Source: Oscillospiraceae bacterium (lineage in GTDB: Bacteria > Bacillota > Clostridia > Oscillospirales > Oscillospiraceae). Taken from it: 64,000 bases of DNA. The position numbers and the translations under genes were made by a program. Below are positions 60,679-64,000 of this stretch, in pieces. The notes beneath the pieces were generated by a model. The model worked only from the letters and a program-made list of their open reading frames with translations. It was not told the origin of the DNA and did no database searches. The stretch is taken from positions 1 through 64,000 of the forward strand of contig WRAB01000016.1 of NCBI GenBank assembly GCA_009780435.1. Direction: 5' to 3'. Numbering within the stretch: position 1 is the first letter of the stretch; each line of letters opens with the position of its first letter.

Positions 60679-61462
60679 GCCGCCGCCCCCTTCCCCGTGC
60701 CGAGGCGACCAACTTCTTAGTGTAGTCCGCCTGGGGATGGGAGAACAGGGCCGATACCGCCCCCTCCTCTACGATATATCCGCCCTCCATGACAATTGCC
60801 CTGGTGCAGATCTTCTGCACCACTTGCAGGTCGTGGGAGATGAGTAATATCCCCATCCCCGTCTCCCGGTTCAACTTTTGCAGCAGTTCCAGGATTTGAG
60901 CCTGGATGGTCACGTCTAACGCCGTGGTGGGCTCGTCACAGAGGAGCAGGTCAGGATTCATCAAAATCGCCGCCGCGATCATGGCCCGCTGGCGCATTCC
61001 GCCGGAGAGTTCAAAGGGGTATTTCCCATAGAGCCGCTCCGGCTCTTTTAATTCTGCAGCGGCCATGGCCTCTATGGCCGCCGCCTTACGCTCTGACCGG
61101 GATGCGTCTGTGTGGACGGCCATGGCCTCCTCCACTTGTCTGCCGATTTTCATCAGGGGGTTTAGGCTGGACATGGGTTCTTGAAACACCATGCCCATCT
61201 GCCTGCCCTGCACCTGCCTGAGTTGGTCGTCCCCCAGGGCCAGTAAATCTCTGCCGTGAAACAATATCCGTCCTGCAACCGTGACATCCCGCCGCCGGAG
61301 CAGCCCCATGATGGCCCGGGCCGTCACTGTCTTGCCGGAGCCGGACTCCCCCACGAGACCCAAAATCTCCCCCGCCGCCATGTTGAAACTGATCCCGTGG
61401 ACGGCCTCATCTACGCCCGCTCTATCATCGAAGCGGATGGTCAGATTTTGTATAGAGAGCAT
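60671..61462 (-). CDS. ABC transporter ATPase, DppD/NikD-like
   Basis: This 263-residue ATPase has Walker A GESGSGKT (about 38-45), a [10 protein letters not shown]-loop, the signature LSGGMRQRA and Walker [13 protein letters not shown]. The wording of these motifs is that of the peptide/nickel (PepT) family; again the C-terminal extension is short. Paired with the next ATPase it forms a heterodimer driving import. Confidence 0.93.
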   Translation of the reverse strand: MLSIQNLTIRFDDRAGVDEAVHGISFNMAAGEILGLVGESGSGKTVTARAIMGLLRRRDVTVAGRILFHGRDLLALGDDQLRQVQGRQMGMVFQEPMSSLNPLMKIGRQVEEAMAVHTDASRSERKAAAIEAMAAAELKEPERLYGKYPFELSGGMRQRAMIAAAILMNPDLLLCDEPTTALDVTIQAQILELLQKLNRETGMGILLISHDLQVVQKICTRAIVMEGGYIVEEGAVSALFSHPQADYTKKLVASARGRGRRHG

Positions 61463-61463
61463 G

Positions 61464-62261
61464 TCAATCCTCCCTCCTCTGCAACCCGTCGGCCAATAGG
61501 GAGACGCTAAACACCTGGAGCACGATGGCGAGTCCCGTGGACAGGGCGATCCAAGGCGCTGTGATCAGATAGCCCTGGCTGTCGGCCAGCATCCGGCCCA
61601 GGCTCACCTGGGGCAGTTGGACGCCGATGCCCAGATAACTCAAGCTGGCCTCCGCCAGGACGGCATTGTTGAACCCGATGGCCACAGCGGCTAAAAATAC
61701 CGGCAAACTATTGGGCAAGATATGCCGGAACATGATCCGCAGGGGAGATGCCCCCATGAGCCGAACCCGTTTTACATAGTCCAAGTTTTTGCACCGCAAA
61801 AATTCCCCCCGGGCCACACGGGCAAAGCTGGGTATAAATAATACCCCCAAGATCACGATCACATTCCCCGTCCCCGGCCCGGTGAGGCTCACGGCCACCA
61901 GAGCCAGTAAGACCGACGGAAAGGCTGTCACCCCATCAAAGAACCGCATGACGATCTCGTCCAACCAGCCGCCGAAATATCCCGCACTCCCGCCGATCAG
62001 CAGGCCGCCTGCGGCACCGATCAGTACGACACCCAAAGCGATGAGCAGGGTCGTCCCCGCACCGTCCAACACCCGGCTGAACACATCTCGCCCCATGTGA
62101 TCCGTCCCCAGCAGGTGGGGGATGGACGGCTCCGCCAGCCGGTGTCCGGCATTGAGCGCACTGGGATCAAAGGGTCGGAAGAAGTTCCCGCCGACAATGA
62201 GAATCAACAGTATCGCCGTGAGGATTCCGCCGACGATTAGGGTAATATTCCGCCGTCTCAT
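61464..62261 (-). CDS. ABC transporter permease, DppC/NikC-like
   Basis: This 265-residue protein has six hydrophobic segments and the PepT-type EAA loop (LGASPLRIMFRHILPNSLP, about residue 165). The motif HLLGTDHMGRDVFSRVLDGA (residues about 49-68) is characteristic of DppC/OppC/NikC. It overlaps the upstream permease gene by four bases. Confidence 0.93.
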   Translation of the reverse strand: MRRRNITLIVGGILTAILLILIVGGNFFRPFDPSALNAGHRLAEPSIPHLLGTDHMGRDVFSRVLDGAGTTLLIALGVVLIGAAGGLLIGGSAGYFGGWLDEIVMRFFDGVTAFPSVLLALVAVSLTGPGTGNVIVILGVLFIPSFARVARGEFLRCKNLDYVKRVRLMGASPLRIMFRHILPNSLPVFLAAVAIGFNNAVLAEASLSYLGIGVQLPQVSLGRMLADSQGYLITAPWIALSTGLAIVLQVFSVSLLADGLQRRED

Positions 62262-63196
62262 AGCACAATCCTCCGATCAATGGCCCGACAGAGGATATCT
62301 GAGAGGAAATGCAGCACCATGACAAAGGCCGCGATAATCACCACAATGGCCTGGACTACGGGGTAATCCCGGTTCTCGATGGCGCTGATTAACAGCCGCC
62401 CCAATCCGGGGATGGAGAACACCTGCTCCACCACAATGGCGTCGGTGATGGTCATAATCAACGTCAGGGTCAAAAAGGTGATCACGGGTACGGCAATATT
62501 GGGCAGGATATGCCGGCGCAAAATGGCCGACGACCCCCGCCCCCGGCTCACCGCCGTCTGGACGTAGTCTTTCCCCAGTTCGCTCCCCACAGAGGAGCGG
62601 ATCAATCGAACAGTCATAGCGCTCTTGGGCAGGGCGATGGCCAGGGCCGGAAAGAGCATATAGCCCAGATAGCCCAGTAGATTGTCGTGATGGGATACAA
62701 AGACGCCGGGGGCAAACAGGCGAAACACTACGGCAAATAAAAAAGTCAGCACCAGCCCCAGAAACAGGGGCGGCACCGCCATAATCACCTGGCTCGCCGC
62801 CGTCACCGCCCAGTGGATCGATCCCCGCTGGCGATTTGCCGTAAATAATCCGACGGGCAAGGCAATTCCCACCGTGAACAAAAAGCTCAACCCCATGAGA
62901 CTCCCGGTGATAATCAGCCGATCCCCCAGGAGTTCCGTCACGCTCCGGTCATGGACGTGGGATTTGCCCATATCTCCGAATAAAAACTGCCCCAGCCAGT
63001 CCGCATACCGCACGGGCAGGGGCCGATCCAATCCCATCTCCGCCCGGAGGGCCGCTAAGCTCTCCGGCGTGGCGTCTACACCCAACTGGGCCACCGCCGC
63101 ATCGCCGGGGATTACCTGAAAGGCCAGGAAAGCGAGGATGGAGACAATGAATAATGTGACAATGAGAGTAAATAGCTTTCGCATAATTAGTTTCAT
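62258..63196 (-). CDS. ABC transporter permease, DppB/NikB-like
   Basis: This 312-residue protein begins with a membrane helix and the DppB-family opening FQVIPGDAAVAQLG (about 27-40). The EAA loop AVSRGRGSSAILRRHILPN is near residue 225. It is the first permease after the binding-protein gene, from which it is separated by about 148 bp holding a dispersed repeat. Confidence 0.93.
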   Translation of the reverse strand: MKLIMRKLFTLIVTLFIVSILAFLAFQVIPGDAAVAQLGVDATPESLAALRAEMGLDRPLPVRYADWLGQFLFGDMGKSHVHDRSVTELLGDRLIITGSLMGLSFLFTVGIALPVGLFTANRQRGSIHWAVTAASQVIMAVPPLFLGLVLTFLFAVVFRLFAPGVFVSHHDNLLGYLGYMLFPALAIALPKSAMTVRLIRSSVGSELGKDYVQTAVSRGRGSSAILRRHILPNIAVPVITFLTLTLIMTITDAIVVEQVFSIPGLGRLLISAIENRDYPVVQAIVVIIAAFVMVLHFLSDILCRAIDRRIVL

Positions 63197-63249
63197 CCTC
63201 GAATTCCTCCTTTCATTTCATTTCCCTGGCAGAGCCAAAGCCCATACAA

Positions 63250-63278
63250 GCGGGCCGCCGAGGGCGTCGGCCCCTACG
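63250..63278. repeat. Dispersed GTAGGGG-type element
   Basis: GCGGGCCGCCGAGGGCGTCG continuing into GCCCCTACG resembles 6117-6144 and 32253-32276. The neighbouring GGCGGCGCCCTCGACGCCCC (63290-63309) is a related inverted copy. Confidence 0.5.
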
Positions 63279-63344
63279 CCTCGTACCCCGGCGGCGCCCT
63301 CGACGCCCCGTTGCCAACACCCTTTTGGGGTCTACAGCCAGACC

Positions 63345-64000
63345 CTATTCCACAAAGTGTACTGTGGACATGTCCATCACGTACAGCGGGTAGAACTGAA
63401 ATCCCGTCAGTCTGCCATTGATGGCCACTAGGTTGACCAGGTCTTGAAGATAGACGTTTGCCGCCTCCTCGACCAGAATCTCCTGGAGTTCCCGGTAGAG
63501 CCGTACCTGCTCGTCGCTGTCGGTGGCGGCACGGGCCAGGGCGAATGTCTCATCGAACTGCTCCGACGAGAAGTTGATGAAATTCCCGCCTGCCCCGGTC
63601 TCAAACCGCTCCAGCATGGCCCGGGCCGTCATACTGCGAGCGTCCAGCCCGATGACTGTGGACTGGAAGTTCCGGTTGCCCCGGACCTCGGAGAGCCACC
63701 AGGTCCACTCCACCAGTTCGATGACGGCGTCGATCCCCACGGCCCGAAACTGCTGTACCAAGACCTCCGCCGTGATCACATGGGGCGTGTAGACACTGGG
63801 TACCGTGATGGTCAGATCGAACCCGTCGGGGAATCCCGCCTGGGCCAAGAGTGTCCTGGCCCGCTCCGGATCGTGGGGATAGAAGTCCACTAACCCCTCG
63901 TGGAAATAGCGGGCAAAGGCCGGGTACATACTGCTCCCCACGGGATGCCCCATGCCGTCGGACAAGATGTCCATGATCTGCTGAATGTCTGCGGCGTAGT
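63345..64000 (-). CDS. ABC transporter substrate-binding protein, family 5 (partial)
   Basis: Only the C-terminal 218 residues lie in the window; the frame stays open to the right edge, so the start is outside. The segment has the SBP_bac_5 pattern: YPHDPERARTLLAQAGFPDGFDLTI, then AEVLVQQFRAVGIDAVIE and the late YRELQEILVEEAANVYLQD. Family members bind peptides, nickel chelates or opines. It leads the dppBCDF-like operon. Confidence 0.92.
   Translation of the reverse strand, partial: YAADIQQIMDILSDGMGHPVGSSMYPAFARYFHEGLVDFYPHDPERARTLLAQAGFPDGFDLTITVPSVYTPHVITAEVLVQQFRAVGIDAVIELVEWTWWLSEVRGNRNFQSTVIGLDARSMTARAMLERFETGAGGNFINFSSEQFDETFALARAATDSDEQVRLYRELQEILVEEAANVYLQDLVNLVAINGRLTGFQFYPLYVMDMSTVHFVE

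Overview
The window looks like chromosome from an endospore-forming, anaerobic clostridium, most likely of the Oscillospirales type. Supporting signs are SpoIIE, glycyl-radical pyruvate formate-lyase, T-box leaders, Shine-Dalgarno starts of the AGGAGG type, S-layer-homology (SLH) surface proteins, and moderately GC-rich coding DNA whose third-position GC opens many long antisense frames. This placement is inference from gene content; no rRNA or tRNA gene was found.

Layout. (1) 1-3030: an unknown protein overlapping a Nif3-family protein, a YefM/YoeB-type toxin-antitoxin pair with a clear operator/promoter, and a compact type I toxin locus sitting between two copies of the pflA 3' end. (2) 3057-10639, leftward: a NuoE-, NuoF- and NfnB-like flavin/iron-sulfur complex (StnABC/NfnABC type, a putative electron-bifurcating transhydrogenase) followed by pflB and pflA. 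(3) 10755-16943: a thioredoxin-type ArsC, then ilvB-ilvN-ilvC-ilvD behind a T-box whose specifier reads as valine. (4) 16950-21551: a GNAT/FemAB-like protein, a 6S-like structured RNA, a DUF1062 protein, an orphan solute-binding lipoprotein and a TauE-type exporter. (5) 21718-32141: spoIIE, a MerR-ABC export operon, an amidohydrolase (mtaD-like), a cysteine-bearing collagen-like protein, two AEC permeases and an Rrf2 regulator. (6) 32184-38782: valS under a second valine T-box, an unknown protein, an amidase lipoprotein, miaA and hfq.

(7) 38803-43922: a cell-division and envelope operon (HlyD-like adaptor, yggS, sepF, divIVA, lspA, rluD-like), convergent with a lone ParB/Noc-type gene. (8) 44985-45138: a remarkable run of six adjacent perfect hairpins, followed by a subtilase with SLH domains. 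(9) 47993-57947: selD, nfo, rsmE, a 17-cysteine small protein, two SLH surface proteins (one with 13 BspA/DUF285 repeats), a UgtP-like glycosyltransferase and a CCA-adding enzyme with a repetitive tail. (10) 57959-64000: a phage-type amidase, a lipoprotein, and a leftward peptide/nickel-type ABC importer whose binding protein runs off the end.

The most interesting parts are the type I toxin locus at 2729-3024, which has the architecture of the pAD1 par locus but a Hol_Tox-like toxin; the hairpin array at 44985-45138; the 6S-like RNA at 18367; and the bifurcating complex fused into one operon with pyruvate formate-lyase. All functional names come from reading motifs by eye; no database search was run.
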